This document shows, piece by piece, positions 5,877 to 12,460 of a stretch of DNA of 12,460 nucleotides (position 1 is the first letter of the stretch; each line of letters opens with the position of its first letter). The notes below the pieces were generated by a model. That model had not been told where the DNA came from, did not search any database, and saw nothing but the letters and a program-made list of their open reading frames with translations. Location: NCBI GenBank assembly GCA_905209135.1, contig CAJLRT010000014.1:1-12460 (forward strand), read 5' to 3'. The stretch is from an uncultured Eubacteriales bacterium (GTDB taxonomy: Bacteria > Bacillota > Clostridia > Oscillospirales > UMGS1783). The position numbers and the translations under genes are program-made.

Positions 5877-7520
5877 TCAGCGCTGTGCGAGCGCGTCCAG
5901 CGCGCGCCGGAGCCTGCCGAGCACCGCGCCGCGGCCCAGGATGCGCATGACTTCAAACAGGTCGGGCGAGCTTTCCCGCCCGGTCACGGCAATGCGCAGC
6001 ATGCCGCTGATATCGCCGACATGGCCCCGGTACCCGTCCGGGTTCTGCCGGTAGAGCTTTACGTCGGGCGCATAGCCCAGCTCCTGCGCGAGCGCGCGGA
6101 CGCGGTCAAACCACTGCTGCTGGTCGTCGCCCTCGTCGTACATACCGGCGTAGCGCTCGAGCGCGGCGCGCGTATCCGCCCGGTCATAGGCCTGTAATCC
6201 GGTGTAGTCGGGCGTGAAGAGCGCGTCGTAGAAAAAGCCCATGTACGCCTTCGCCTCGCTCCAGATCCCGATGTCCTTGCGCGGCTTTTTCCCGCCGCGG
6301 CCGATGTTCAGAATCCGCTCCGCATAGCCGCGGTCGGCCGCGAGGCAGGCGTACAGGTCCGCGTCGTACTCGCGGGCCCAGCCGGCAAGGCCGTCGTACA
6401 CCTCCGCCGCCGTCATGCGGCTGACGGTGTTCTTGCAGACGTCATAGAGCTTGTCCGGATCAAACAGCGCGCCGGAGGCGCTCATCTTCTTGATGGAAAA
6501 GGGAAAGTCGGTAAACGGTTTTTCGGGGTTGGCGGCGCGCCACTCCTCGTAGTTGGAGTTGAGCAGGGTCATGACATACTCGGTGATGCAGGCGGGCGCG
6601 TAGCCCTTTTCCCGGTACATGGACACGCTCGCCGAACCGTCGCGCTTGGAGAGCTTGCGCTTGGAGCCGTCCGCCTCGCGGGTCAGAAGCTGGGCGATGT
6701 GCAGGTATTTGGGCGCCTTGAACCCGAGCGCCCGGAACAGCTCCAGGTGGAAGGGGAGGCTGGGCAGCCACTCCTCGCCCCGCACCACGTGCGTCGTGCC
6801 CATGAGGGTGTCGTCCACCGCGTGGGCGAAGTGGTAGGTCGGGATCCCGTCGCTCTTGAGCAGGACGTGGTCCATGTGGTTCTCCGGCAGCTCCAGCGCG
6901 CCTTTGACAAGGTCGGTAAACTTGAATTTGCGGGCCGGGTCGCCCTCCGAGCGGAAGCGGATGACAAAGGGCGCGCCCGCTTTGACCTGGGCCTCGACCT
7001 GCGCGTAGTCCGCGTCGCGCCAGACGGCCCATCTGCCGTAGTAGCCGGGGTCTTCCCCCGCGGCCTCCTGCTGCGCGCGGATCCCGTCGAGCTGCTCCGC
7101 CGTGGCGAAGCAGGGATAGGCCCTGCCCTCCAGCAGCAGCTTCACGGCGTAGGCGCGGTATATATCGGCCCGCTCGCTCTGGTGATACGGCCCGTATTCG
7201 CCGGCGTCCGTGCCCTCGTCGAACTGGATCTGGAAATAGGAGTAGGTGCGGATCAGGTCCTCCTCCGCGCCCTCTACCCTGCGCTTGCTGTCCGTGTCCT
7301 CAATGCGCAGGTAGAACACGCCGCCGCTCTGGTGCGCCAGCCGTTCGCTCACACGGGTGGGCAGCAGGCTGCCGAAGTGCACGAAGCCGGTGGGGCTGGG
7401 CGCGAACCGGGTCACCTTGGCCCCCTCGGGCAGAACGCGGGGCGGATATGCCTGTTCAATTTGCGGGATGGTCTTGTAGTCGCCGCCGTACAGCAGCTCT
7501 ACGAGCTTGCGGTTGTCCAT
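5877..7520 (-). CDS. gltX: Glutamyl-tRNA synthetase
   Basis: Class Ib synthetase charging tRNA-Glu (and, in non-discriminating forms, tRNA-Gln). It has 547 residues, longer than the usual 470-500 because of an N-terminal extension of about 35 residues before the catalytic fold (KVTRFAPSPTGFVHFGS). The first signature is HFGS at 48-51 in place of HIGH/HVGG. LRIEDTDSKR (71-80) and the second signature KLSKR (289-293) are intact, and a helical anticodon-binding domain with GRGGKKPRKDIG follows. This extended form is familiar from Clostridia. The ATG at 7520 has GAAGGGG 8 nt upstream and a strong promoter just beyond. It is the first gene of a gltX-glnS operon; with GlnRS encoded next door it is likely to be tRNA-Glu specific, though specificity cannot be read from sequence here. 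Confidence 0.96.
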   Translation of the reverse strand: MDNRKLVELLYGGDYKTIPQIEQAYPPRVLPEGAKVTRFAPSPTGFVHFGSLLPTRVSERLAHQSGGVFYLRIEDTDSKRRVEGAEEDLIRTYSYFQIQFDEGTDAGEYGPYHQSERADIYRAYAVKLLLEGRAYPCFATAEQLDGIRAQQEAAGEDPGYYGRWAVWRDADYAQVEAQVKAGAPFVIRFRSEGDPARKFKFTDLVKGALELPENHMDHVLLKSDGIPTYHFAHAVDDTLMGTTHVVRGEEWLPSLPFHLELFRALGFKAPKYLHIAQLLTREADGSKRKLSKRDGSASVSMYREKGYAPACITEYVMTLLNSNYEEWRAANPEKPFTDFPFSIKKMSASGALFDPDKLYDVCKNTVSRMTAAEVYDGLAGWAREYDADLYACLAADRGYAERILNIGRGGKKPRKDIGIWSEAKAYMGFFYDALFTPDYTGLQAYDRADTRAALERYAGMYDEGDDQQQWFDRVRALAQELGYAPDVKLYRQNPDGYRGHVGDISGMLRIAVTGRESSPDLFEVMRILGRGAVLGRLRRALDALAQR

Positions 7521-7555
7521 GCTTTGAACCCCTTCAGGAATTTGTATTGTTTTCC

Positions 7556-7584
7556 ATCATAGCACAATCCGGCGGCGTTTTCAA
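7556..7584 (-). promoter_or_regulatory. Sigma-A-type promoter of the gltX-glnS operon
   Basis: On the minus strand TTGAAA (plus coordinates 7579-7584), a 17-nt spacer and TATGAT (7556-7561), with TG one base before the -10. Transcription would begin near 7549, leaving a leader of only about 28 nt before the gltX ATG at 7520. That is too short for a T-box, and no T-box-like structure is visible, so tRNA-responsive control of this operon is not indicated. Confidence 0.8.
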
Positions 7585-7609
7585 GAACTCGCGCCCCAAT
7601 AAACCGGTT

Positions 7610-8040
7610 TTTGCGCCCCGTTTCGCCAGGATGTCCCCACATCGGGCGCTTTCGGGCGGTATATACATATATAAATAGCGTTTCCGGCCGGCGCGCGGGC
7701 CGGAAGCGGGAGGGGCAGGCGGCGCGCGGAAGGGCGCGGCGCGTCATGCGCGGGCCGGGATGCCGGCTTGCGGCAAAGGGGCGCGGCGTCCGGCGGGGAG
7801 TCCGCGCCGCGAACCGGGGCGGGCGGCTGCAGCCGAACAGCCCCGGCCCGCCCGGCGGCGATATGTCCGGCTGCGGCCGAACAGCCCCGGCCCGAAAAAA
7901 GCCCGCGCTATACGCCCTCCCGCATTTTGTCCGGCCGGCGGGTGAAACGGCTGGCCGCTCCGCTCCGCCTGCGGGGCGCCCGCGCCGGTCGTCGCGCTTT
8001 TCCGCCGGCAAAAAGCAGCCGCCGGCCTGAAAAAACGGCC
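7610..8040. other. Repeat-rich noncoding region upstream of the S10 operon
   Basis: A stretch of over 400 bp of very GC-rich DNA between two divergent promoters. The open frames on both strands are rich in Arg, Ala, Pro and Gly, have no recognisable domain or good ribosome binding site, and look spurious. Structure seen: a GATGT-CCCC-ACATC hairpin near 7631-7644; a short AT-rich island around 7660-7677; an inverted repeat TTCCGGCC/GGCCGGAA near 7682-7706; two 27-bp direct repeats (7824-7850 and 7868-7894); and an 8-bp hairpin at 7932-7939/7950-7957. No tRNA or rRNA signature was found. Confidence 0.5.
7824..7894. repeat. Two 27-bp direct repeats, 44-bp period
   Basis: Copies at 7824-7850 and 7868-7894 differ at one base (A at 7831, G at 7875). 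Each begins CGGCTGC and ends CAGCCCCGGCCCG. The first copy starts with the perfect palindrome CGGCTGCAGCCG. The origin and function are not known. Confidence 0.75.
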
Positions 8041-8100
8041 TGTACCCGGTATTATTGGTACATTTTGGGCAAATATGAAGCGGGGCGCAAAAAATTGCGC
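8041..8100. promoter_or_regulatory. Two inverted repeats upstream of the S10 promoter
   Basis: TGTACC (8041-8046) and GGTACA (8057-8062) form a perfect 6-bp dyad with a 10-bp centre. GCGCAA (8085-8090) and TTGCGC (8095-8100) form a second perfect dyad with an AAAA centre, ending 17 bp before the -35 hexamer. Such spaced dyads resemble operator sites, but no regulator can be named. Confidence 0.35.
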
Positions 8101-8146
8101 AAAAATGAAAAAAAAGCTTGCAATCCTGCGCTTTATCTGATATAGT
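8101..8146 (+). promoter_or_regulatory. Promoter of the S10 ribosomal protein operon with A-rich upstream element
   Basis: TTGCAA (8118-8123), a 17-nt spacer and TATAGT (8141-8146) with TGA just before the -10 (extended -10). The segment 8101-8115 is almost pure A (two A-tracts), placed where an UP element binds the RNA polymerase alpha subunit, as is common for strongly expressed translation genes. The start should be near 8153, giving a leader of about 263 nt before rpsJ. Confidence 0.8.
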
Positions 8147-8152
8147 ATCAAA

Positions 8153-8415
8153 GCGACTTTCTATGCGATGATGCGGTAGGTGGCTGCGTATGCAGGGAAT
8201 TACCGCGGAGTAGGTCCGATTTATAAACCGGGCGAATGATACAAAAACCGGCATTATTGTGCGTATTCTGCGCACCTCTTTTGCTCAGAGCCGGAAACTG
8301 TTTCCCCGACGGTGGATCCGGTTTTCTTATGGGCGATTGTGCAACGCAAGGCACAGTGTAAAGTTTTTGTATGCCGCCAAACCAAATTCTTCCAAAAATT
8401 TAAGGAGGCGAGCAC
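8153..8415 (+). promoter_or_regulatory. Structured 5' leader of the S10 operon, candidate r-protein autoregulatory RNA
   Basis: A noncoding leader of about 263 nt precedes rpsJ. It contains: a two-step hairpin GCGGTA (8173-8178)/TACCGC (8201-8206) enclosing a 5x5 internal loop and CTGC/GCAG capped by GTAT; a hairpin GTGCGTA/TGCGCAC at 8259-8275; a terminator-like hairpin at 8287-8325 followed by T-rich sequence; and a small TGTGC/GCACA hairpin at 8338-8355. S10 operon leaders are known targets of autogenous control by L4 in some bacteria. Whether this one belongs to a described leader family cannot be told without a covariance search. AAGGAGG for rpsJ is at 8402-8408. Confidence 0.55.
8287..8328 (+). 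terminator. Candidate attenuator hairpin in the S10 leader
   Basis: Arm AGAGCCGGA (8287-8295) pairs with TCCGGTTTT (8317-8325) including two G-U pairs. Inside it ACTGT (8297-8301) pairs with ACGGT (8309-8313) around a 7-nt loop. TTTTCTT (8322-8328) supplies the T-rich tail. An upstream AAAACCGG (8244-8251) is exactly complementary to CCGGTTTT (8318-8325) and could form a competing antiterminator. The stem has bulges, so it is weaker than a standard terminator. Confidence 0.4.
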
Positions 8416-8727
8416 ATGGCAGTAAAGGAAAAAGTAAGGATTCGGCTGAAAGCCTATGACCACAACCTGGTCGACCAGGCGTGCGAGAAGATTATCGCGA
8501 CCGCGAAGCGCAGCGGCGCCGCCGTCTCGGGACCGATCCCCCTTCCCACAAAGAAGGAGGTCGTGACCATCCTGCGCGCGGTGCACAAGTACAAGGATTC
8601 CCGCGAGCAGTTCGAGATGCGCACCCACAAGCGCCTGATCGATATCATCAAGCCGTCCGCGAAAGCGATGGAGGCTTTGACGAATCTGGAACTCCCGGCT
8701 GGCGTAGAGATCGATATCAAGCTGTAA
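8416..8727 (+). CDS. rpsJ: 30S ribosomal protein S10
   Basis: A 103-residue protein, the normal length for uS10, found in the head of the 30S subunit; in bacteria it also acts as NusE in antitermination complexes. The characteristic segments [10 protein letters not shown] near the start, [40 protein letters not shown] in the middle and [11 protein letters not shown] at the end are all present. The start follows AAGGAGG with 7 nt spacing. It is the first gene of the operon, preceded by the long structured leader and separated from rplC by 80 nt, the largest gap in the cluster. Confidence 0.99.
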   Translation: MAVKEKVRIRLKAYDHNLVDQACEKIIATAKRSGAAVSGPIPLPTKKEVVTILRAVHKYKDSREQFEMRTHKRLIDIIKPSAKAMEALTNLELPAGVEIDIKL

Positions 8728-8762
8728 AACAGTGAGAGACCGGATATTCGCGCCGGGGTCAC

Positions 8763-8779
8763 GTTGGCGGAGCGCCAAC
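8763..8779 (+). other. Perfect hairpin between rpsJ and rplC
   Basis: GTTGGCG (8763-8769) pairs perfectly with CGCCAAC (8773-8779) around a GAG loop. It lies in the 80-nt gap after rpsJ and 17 nt before the rplC ribosome binding site (GGAGG 8797-8801). No T-run follows, so it is not a terminator; it could be an RNase processing site, an mRNA stabiliser or a translational control element. Confidence 0.5.
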
Positions 8780-8807
8780 CAATAACCTTTCAGAATGGAG
8801 GATAACT

Positions 8808-9449
8808 ATGGAAAAAGGCATCATAGGCAAAAAGCTGGGGATGACACAGGTGTTCGACGAAGCCGGAAACTGCCTGCCGGTAACCCTGATTGAAGCGGGG
8901 CCTTGCGTCGTCATTCAGAAAAAGACCGTCGAGACCGACGGCTACGACACCGTCAAACTCGGGTTTGACGATGTTTCTGCGAAAAAGCTAAACAAGCCCG
9001 AAAAGGGCCAGTTCGATAAGGCGCAGGCCCCCTACAAGCGGGTGCTGCGCGAGTTCCACCTCGACAACGCCGCCGAGCTGAACGTGGGCGACGTGCTCAC
9101 CGTAGACCAGTTCGCCGCCGGGGAGTTCGTGGACATCACGGGCGTCTCCAAGGGCAAGGGCTACGCGGGCGCCATCAAGCGCCACGGCTTCCACCGCGGC
9201 CCGATGACCCACGGCTCCAAGTACCACAGGGGCCAGGGTTCCATGGGTTCCGCGAGCGACCCGTCCAAGGTGTTCAAGGGCAAGAAGATGGCCGGACACA
9301 TGGGACATGAGCAGGTCACCGTGCAGAACCTGGGCGTAGTACGGGTTGTGGCGGAGGACAACATCCTCGCCGTCAAGGGCGCCGTTCCCGGCCCCAAGGG
9401 CGGGTTCGTGCTCATCCGCAGCTCCGTCAAGAAGCCCAATGCTCGGTAA
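8808..9449 (+). CDS. rplC: 50S ribosomal protein L3
   Basis: A 213-residue uL3, one of the early-assembling 50S proteins that reaches toward the peptidyl transferase centre. It opens [15 protein letters not shown], as nearly all L3 proteins do, and carries the conserved central loop around residues 110-150 ([16 protein letters not shown], then [11 protein letters not shown] and GSMGS) and the C-terminal [13 protein letters not shown]. The length is typical. The ATG has GGAGG 6 nt upstream. It is followed after 20 nt by rplD, in canonical S10 operon order. Nothing unusual is seen in the codons or frame. Confidence 0.99.
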   Translation: MEKGIIGKKLGMTQVFDEAGNCLPVTLIEAGPCVVIQKKTVETDGYDTVKLGFDDVSAKKLNKPEKGQFDKAQAPYKRVLREFHLDNAAELNVGDVLTVDQFAAGEFVDITGVSKGKGYAGAIKRHGFHRGPMTHGSKYHRGQGSMGSASDPSKVFKGKKMAGHMGHEQVTVQNLGVVRVVAEDNILAVKGAVPGPKGGFVLIRSSVKKPNAR

Positions 9450-9469
9450 CGAGGGAAGGAGGAGAAAAG

Positions 9470-10093
9470 ATGCCGAAGGTAGATGTATACGATATGAAAG
9501 GCGAAGTCGCCGGCTCCATCGAGCTTAGCGACAGCATCTTCGCCGTTGAGATAAACGAGCCCGTCATGCACGCGGCTGTCGTCAACTATCTCGCCAACCA
9601 GCGCCAGGGCACGCAGTCGGCCCTGACCCGCGCCGAAGTCCGCGGCGGCGGCCGCAAGCCGTGGCGCCAGAAGGGCACGGGCCGCGCCCGCCAGGGCTCC
9701 ATCCGCGCGCCCCAGTGGGCCGGCGGCGGCGTAGCGTTCGCTCCCAAGCCCCGCGACTACGGATACAGGCTCAACAAGAAGACCAGACGCCTGGCCATCA
9801 AGTCCGCCCTTTCCGCCAAGCTGAAGGCCGGCGAGCTCGTGGTTGTCAAGTCCATTGACATCGACGAGATCAAGACCAAGACCGTCGCGGCCATGCTCGA
9901 AGCGCTCGGCGCCTGCAAAAAGCCGCTGATCGTGACCCCGGAAGTGGACAAAAAGGTCGTTCTGAGCACGCGCAACATCGAAGGCGCCAAGACCACCGTC
10001 GTCGGCGCGCTCAACACATACGATATCCTGGACAGCGGCAAGTTCATCCTGACCGAAGCCGCGGTGCAGAAAATACAGGAGGTGTATGTATAA
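9470..10093 (+). CDS. rplD: 50S ribosomal protein L4
   Basis: A 207-residue uL4. The globular part binds 23S rRNA domain I, and an extended loop lines the peptide exit tunnel beside L22. The loop is recognisable from about residue 58: [18 protein letters not shown], followed by [22 protein letters not shown]. The tunnel-tip residues look wild-type, with no deletion of the kind linked to macrolide resistance. In enterobacteria and some other bacteria L4 represses its own operon through the S10 leader, which makes it the natural candidate effector for the leader here, although that is inference. AAGGAGG precedes the start. The stop codon overlaps the next start (TAATG), indicating translational coupling to rplW. 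Confidence 0.99.
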   Translation: MPKVDVYDMKGEVAGSIELSDSIFAVEINEPVMHAAVVNYLANQRQGTQSALTRAEVRGGGRKPWRQKGTGRARQGSIRAPQWAGGGVAFAPKPRDYGYRLNKKTRRLAIKSALSAKLKAGELVVVKSIDIDEIKTKTVAAMLEALGACKKPLIVTPEVDKKVVLSTRNIEGAKTTVVGALNTYDILDSGKFILTEAAVQKIQEVYV

Positions 10094-10386
10094 TGAAATC
10101 GGCGTACGATATCATCCTCAAGCCCGTCATCTCCGAGCGGAGCATGTACGGCATCCAGGACAAGAAATACACCTTTGACGTGGCGACGGACGCCAACAAG
10201 ATCGAGATCGCCAAGGCGGTCGAGGAAATTTTCAAAGTAAAGGTGGCCAAGGTCCGGACCATTACGGTTCCCTGCAAGAACAAGCGCGTGGGCGTGCACG
10301 AGGGCAAGACCGCGAAACGCAAAAAGGCCATCGTAACCCTCACACCCGCTTCAAAGACCATCGAGTTCTTTGACAGCATGCAGTAA
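10093..10386 (+). CDS. rplW: 50S ribosomal protein L23
   Basis: A 97-residue uL23, located at the tunnel exit where it docks signal recognition particle and trigger factor. It begins [16 protein letters not shown], the usual L23 opening (xxIIxPxxTEKS-like), and includes [29 protein letters not shown], also family-typical. Its ATG overlaps the rplD stop by one base, and GGAGG (10079-10083) lies inside the end of rplD. The length is standard and no anomalies are visible. Confidence 0.98.
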   Translation: MKSAYDIILKPVISERSMYGIQDKKYTFDVATDANKIEIAKAVEEIFKVKVAKVRTITVPCKNKRVGVHEGKTAKRKKAIVTLTPASKTIEFFDSMQ

Positions 10387-10406
10387 CGGAAAGGAGTCTG
10401 AAAGGT

Positions 10407-11240
10407 ATGCCTATCAAAAAGTATAAACCGACATCGCCGGGCAGACGTCAGATGTCCGTGCTCACCTTCGAGGAGATCACCAAGAAGAAGCCCGAAAAGT
10501 CCCTGACCACCGTGCTGAAAAAGAGCGCAGGCCGCAACAACAACGGCAGAATCACCGTCCGCCATCAGGGCGGCGGGGCAAAGCGCAAGTACAGGATCAT
10601 CGACTTCAAGCGCGGCAAGATGGACGTTGCGGCGACCGTTACGGCCATCGAGTACGACCCCAACCGCACCGCCAACATCGCCCTGCTCCAGTATGAGGAC
10701 GGCGAGAAGGCCTATATCATCGCCCCGCTCGGCCTCACGGTCGGCATGTCCGTGATCAGCAGCGCCTCGGCCGATATCAAGCCCGGCAACTGCCTGCCGA
10801 TCCAGAACATCCCCGTCGGCACCATCATCCACAACATCGAGATGTACCCCGGCAAGGGCGCCCAGCTCGTCCGCAGCGCCGGCGGCGCCGCACAGCTGAT
10901 GGCCAAGGAAAACGGCATGGCGCAGATCCGCATGCCGTCCGGCGAAGTCCGGCTCATCCGCCTCGAGTGCAAGGCCACCATCGGCCAGATCGGTAACCTG
11001 GACCACGAAAACGTCGTTATCGGCAAGGCCGGCCGCAAGCGCCACATGGGCATCCGCCCGACCGTCCGCGGCTCGGTCATGAACCCCAACGACCACCCGC
11101 ACGGCGGCGGCGAAGGCAAATCCCCCATCGGCCGTCCCGGCCCTGTCACCCCCTGGGGCAAGCCGACCCTGGGCTACAAGACGCGGTCCAAGAAGGCAAA
11201 ATCCAACCAGTTTATCGTGAAGAGACGCGGTGGAAAGTAA
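10407..11240 (+). CDS. rplB: 50S ribosomal protein L2
   Basis: A 277-residue uL2, required for subunit joining and near the peptidyl transferase centre. Hallmarks include [13 protein letters not shown] near the start, the RNA-binding segment [17 protein letters not shown], and the C-terminal [19 protein letters not shown] with the conserved histidine at residue 230 (HPHGGGEG). The usual bacterial form is NPVDHPHGGG; the Val to Asn change at residue 228 is mild. AAAGGAG lies about 11 nt before the ATG. It sits 20 nt after rplW and 15 nt before rpsS. Confidence 0.99.
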   Translation: MPIKKYKPTSPGRRQMSVLTFEEITKKKPEKSLTTVLKKSAGRNNNGRITVRHQGGGAKRKYRIIDFKRGKMDVAATVTAIEYDPNRTANIALLQYEDGEKAYIIAPLGLTVGMSVISSASADIKPGNCLPIQNIPVGTIIHNIEMYPGKGAQLVRSAGGAAQLMAKENGMAQIRMPSGEVRLIRLECKATIGQIGNLDHENVVIGKAGRKRHMGIRPTVRGSVMNPNDHPHGGGEGKSPIGRPGPVTPWGKPTLGYKTRSKKAKSNQFIVKRRGGK

Positions 11241-11255
11241 GGAGGCTGAAGATAC

Positions 11256-11534
11256 ATGGGTAGAAGCGTAAAGAAGGGCCCGTTCGTAGAGCCCAAACTG
11301 CTCAAAAGAGTGCAGGAAATGAACACTGCCGGTGAAAAGCGTGTGCTCAAAACATGGTCGAGAGCGTCCACAATCTTCCCGGATTTTGTCGGTCACACCT
11401 TTGCGGTCCACGACGGCAAGAAACACGTCCCGGTCTATGTGACGGAGGACATGGTCGGACACAAGCTCGGCGAGTTTGCGCCCACCAGAACCTTCCGCGG
11501 CCATGCCGGTTCGAAAAAAACTGGTGCAAGGTAA
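11256..11534 (+). CDS. rpsS: 30S ribosomal protein S19
   Basis: A 92-residue uS19 of the 30S head, forming a complex with S13 that contacts the A-site region. It begins [18 protein letters not shown] and ends [15 protein letters not shown] plus a basic tail, both diagnostic of S19. The length is typical. GGAGG occurs immediately after the rplB stop, 10 nt before the ATG. Confidence 0.99.
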   Translation: MGRSVKKGPFVEPKLLKRVQEMNTAGEKRVLKTWSRASTIFPDFVGHTFAVHDGKKHVPVYVTEDMVGHKLGEFAPTRTFRGHAGSKKTGAR

Positions 11535-11555
11535 GCGCGAAGGAGGAAATACGTT

Positions 11556-11891
11556 ATGGAAGCAAAAGCTGTTGTTAAATTTGTCCGTATCTCCCCGATG
11601 AAAGTGTCCGTCGTCCTCGACCTGATCCGCAACAAGCCGATCAGCGAGGCGCGCGCGATTCTGAAGGCGACCCCGAAGGCGGCGAGCCCCGTGCTCATCA
11701 AGCTGCTCGACTCGGCCGCCGCCAACGCCGAGAACAACCATCAGATGAACAGGGATTCGCTCTATGTGGCGTCCGCCCACGTCGGCCCCGGCGCCATCCT
11801 GAAACGGATCCAGCCGAGAGCCCGCGGCAGCGCCTACCGCATCGCCAAGCGGACTTCCCACATCACGATGGTGCTCAAGGAAAAGGAATGA
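11556..11891 (+). CDS. rplV: 50S ribosomal protein L22
   Basis: A 111-residue uL22 that binds all domains of 23S rRNA and sends a hairpin into the exit tunnel opposite L4. It shows the common N-terminal [21 protein letters not shown] and the C-terminal beta-hairpin region ([27 protein letters not shown], split here only by description) ending [10 protein letters not shown]. The tunnel hairpin is of normal length. AAGGAGG precedes the ATG by about 9 nt. Its TGA stop is fused to the AGGAGG that serves rpsC, so the two genes are tightly linked. Confidence 0.98.
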   Translation: MEAKAVVKFVRISPMKVSVVLDLIRNKPISEARAILKATPKAASPVLIKLLDSAAANAENNHQMNRDSLYVASAHVGPGAILKRIQPRARGSAYRIAKRTSHITMVLKEKE

Positions 11892-11902
11892 GGAGGTAGA
11901 GT

Positions 11903-12460
11903 ATGGGCCAGAAAGTGAATCCCCACGGTCTCCGGGTGGGCGTGATTAAGGACTGGGACTCCAAGTGGTTCGCCAAGGATCACCTGTTCGGCGATATCCT
12001 TGTGGAAGACAAGAAGATCAGGGACTACCTCAAGGAGACCCTGTTCGCCGCCGGCGTCCCCAATATCCGCATCGAAAGAGATCCGTCTAAAATCCGCATC
12101 TTCATCCACTGCGCCAAGCCCGGCATGGTCATCGGCAAGGGCGGCGCGGAAATCGAGAAGCTGCGCCTGAACGTAGAGAAGCTCATCGGCAAGCCGGTGG
12201 CGCTCAATATCGTAGAAATCAAGCAGCCCGACCTGAACGCACAGCTCGTCGCAGAGAGCATCGCGGCGCAGCTCGAGCGCAGAACGTCTTTCCGCCGCGC
12301 CATGAAGCAGGCCATCTCCCGCACCATGCAGCGCGGTGCCAAGGGCATCAAAACGCAGGTCTCCGGCCGCCTGGGCGGCGCCGAGATCGCGCGGACCGAG
12401 CACTATCACGAGGGCACCATCCCCCTGCAGACCCTGCGCGCCGACATCGACTACGGCTTT
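11903..12460 (+). CDS. rpsC: 30S ribosomal protein S3, 3' partial
   Basis: The first 186 codons of uS3, cut by the window edge; about 30-40 residues should be missing given the usual length of about 210-225. It starts [22 protein letters not shown], as S3 normally does (shown here across residues 1-22). It contains the KH domain with its GxxG loop IGKGG at residues 77-81, and the second domain segment with [22 protein letters not shown]3 lines the mRNA entry tunnel and takes part in helicase activity with S4 and S5. The start follows AGGAGG, which overlaps the rplV stop. rplP would be the expected next gene beyond the window. Confidence 0.98.
   Translation, partial: MGQKVNPHGLRVGVIKDWDSKWFAKDHLFGDILVEDKKIRDYLKETLFAAGVPNIRIERDPSKIRIFIHCAKPGMVIGKGGAEIEKLRLNVEKLIGKPVALNIVEIKQPDLNAQLVAESIAAQLERRTSFRRAMKQAISRTMQRGAKGIKTQVSGRLGGAEIARTEHYHEGTIPLQTLRADIDYGF

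Noticed and set aside
7520..7556. T-box or other riboswitch upstream of gltX
   Set aside because: The predicted transcript start leaves only about 28 nt before the ATG, too short for a T-box.
7610..8150. Hidden tRNA, CRISPR array or mobile element remnant in the large gap
   Set aside because: No T-arm GGTTCGA-like signature, no regularly spaced repeats beyond the two 27-mers, and no transposase fragments or target duplications seen.
7744..8151. Minus-strand frame (135 codons) in the GC-rich intergenic region
   Set aside because: Starts inside the S10 promoter, has no good ribosome binding site, and its Arg/Ala/Pro/Gly-rich sequence matches no family I recognise.
8337..8364. Possible second S10 promoter (TTGTGC, 16-nt gap, TAAAGT)
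   Set aside because: Only three of six -35 positions and four of six -10 positions match; it is more likely part of the leader structure.
8259..8459. GTG-started 66-codon frame overlapping the rpsJ start
   Set aside because: No SD upstream of 8259, and it runs out of frame into rpsJ; better explained as leader RNA.
10044..11861. Long minus-strand open frame of 605 codons opposite rplW-rplB-rpsS-rplV
   Set aside because: It spans four certain ribosomal protein genes in antisense and shows no domain or credible start.

Overview
The window looks like chromosomal DNA from a GC-rich member of the Firmicutes (Clostridia, probably an Oscillospiraceae/Ruminococcaceae-like lineage). The basis is a canonical S10 ribosomal protein operon in Firmicutes style, strong AGGAGG ribosome binding sites, sigma-A-type promoters, a KtrAB potassium transporter, a membrane-anchored ComEA-like protein and a clostridial-type long GluRS beside GlnRS. 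No phage, transposon, CRISPR or classical defence gene is visible. The taxonomic placement is an inference from gene content and family style.

Layout. (1) 3-1898, plus strand: the end of ktrB (its 5' part lies outside the window) followed by ktrA, a two-gene potassium uptake operon. (2) 1899-2065: a convergent gap with a 32-bp perfect palindrome whose T-run faces the minus strand, then a very good promoter pointing on the plus strand into the antisense of the next gene. (3) 2066-2467 minus and 2496-3800 plus: a divergent pair whose start codons are only 28 bp apart. One encodes a small ComEA-like helix-hairpin-helix protein, the other a membrane-anchored protein of the D,D-carboxypeptidase (PBP5/DacB) family. 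Both have lost hallmark residues: the HhH glycines, and all three catalytic motifs of the carboxypeptidase. (4) 3801-4135: a GC-rich gap with hairpins and a strong terminator. (5) 7520-4136, minus strand: gltX then glnS, read from a textbook promoter, giving direct charging of both tRNA-Glu and tRNA-Gln. (6) 7562-8117: about 550 bp without a credible gene, full of inverted and direct repeats. (7) 8118-12460, plus strand: a strong promoter with an A-rich upstream element, a leader of about 263 nt with several hairpins and a terminator-like structure, then rpsJ-rplC-rplD-rplW-rplB-rpsS-rplV-rpsC (the last cut by the window edge).

The protein-coding content is mostly housekeeping. The points most worth a second look are the pseudoenzyme-like carboxypeptidase paired with a degenerate HhH protein, the antisense promoter that could make the divergent pair mutually exclusive, and the S10 leader, which has the parts of an attenuation switch. 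I see no clear sign of a wholly new system.
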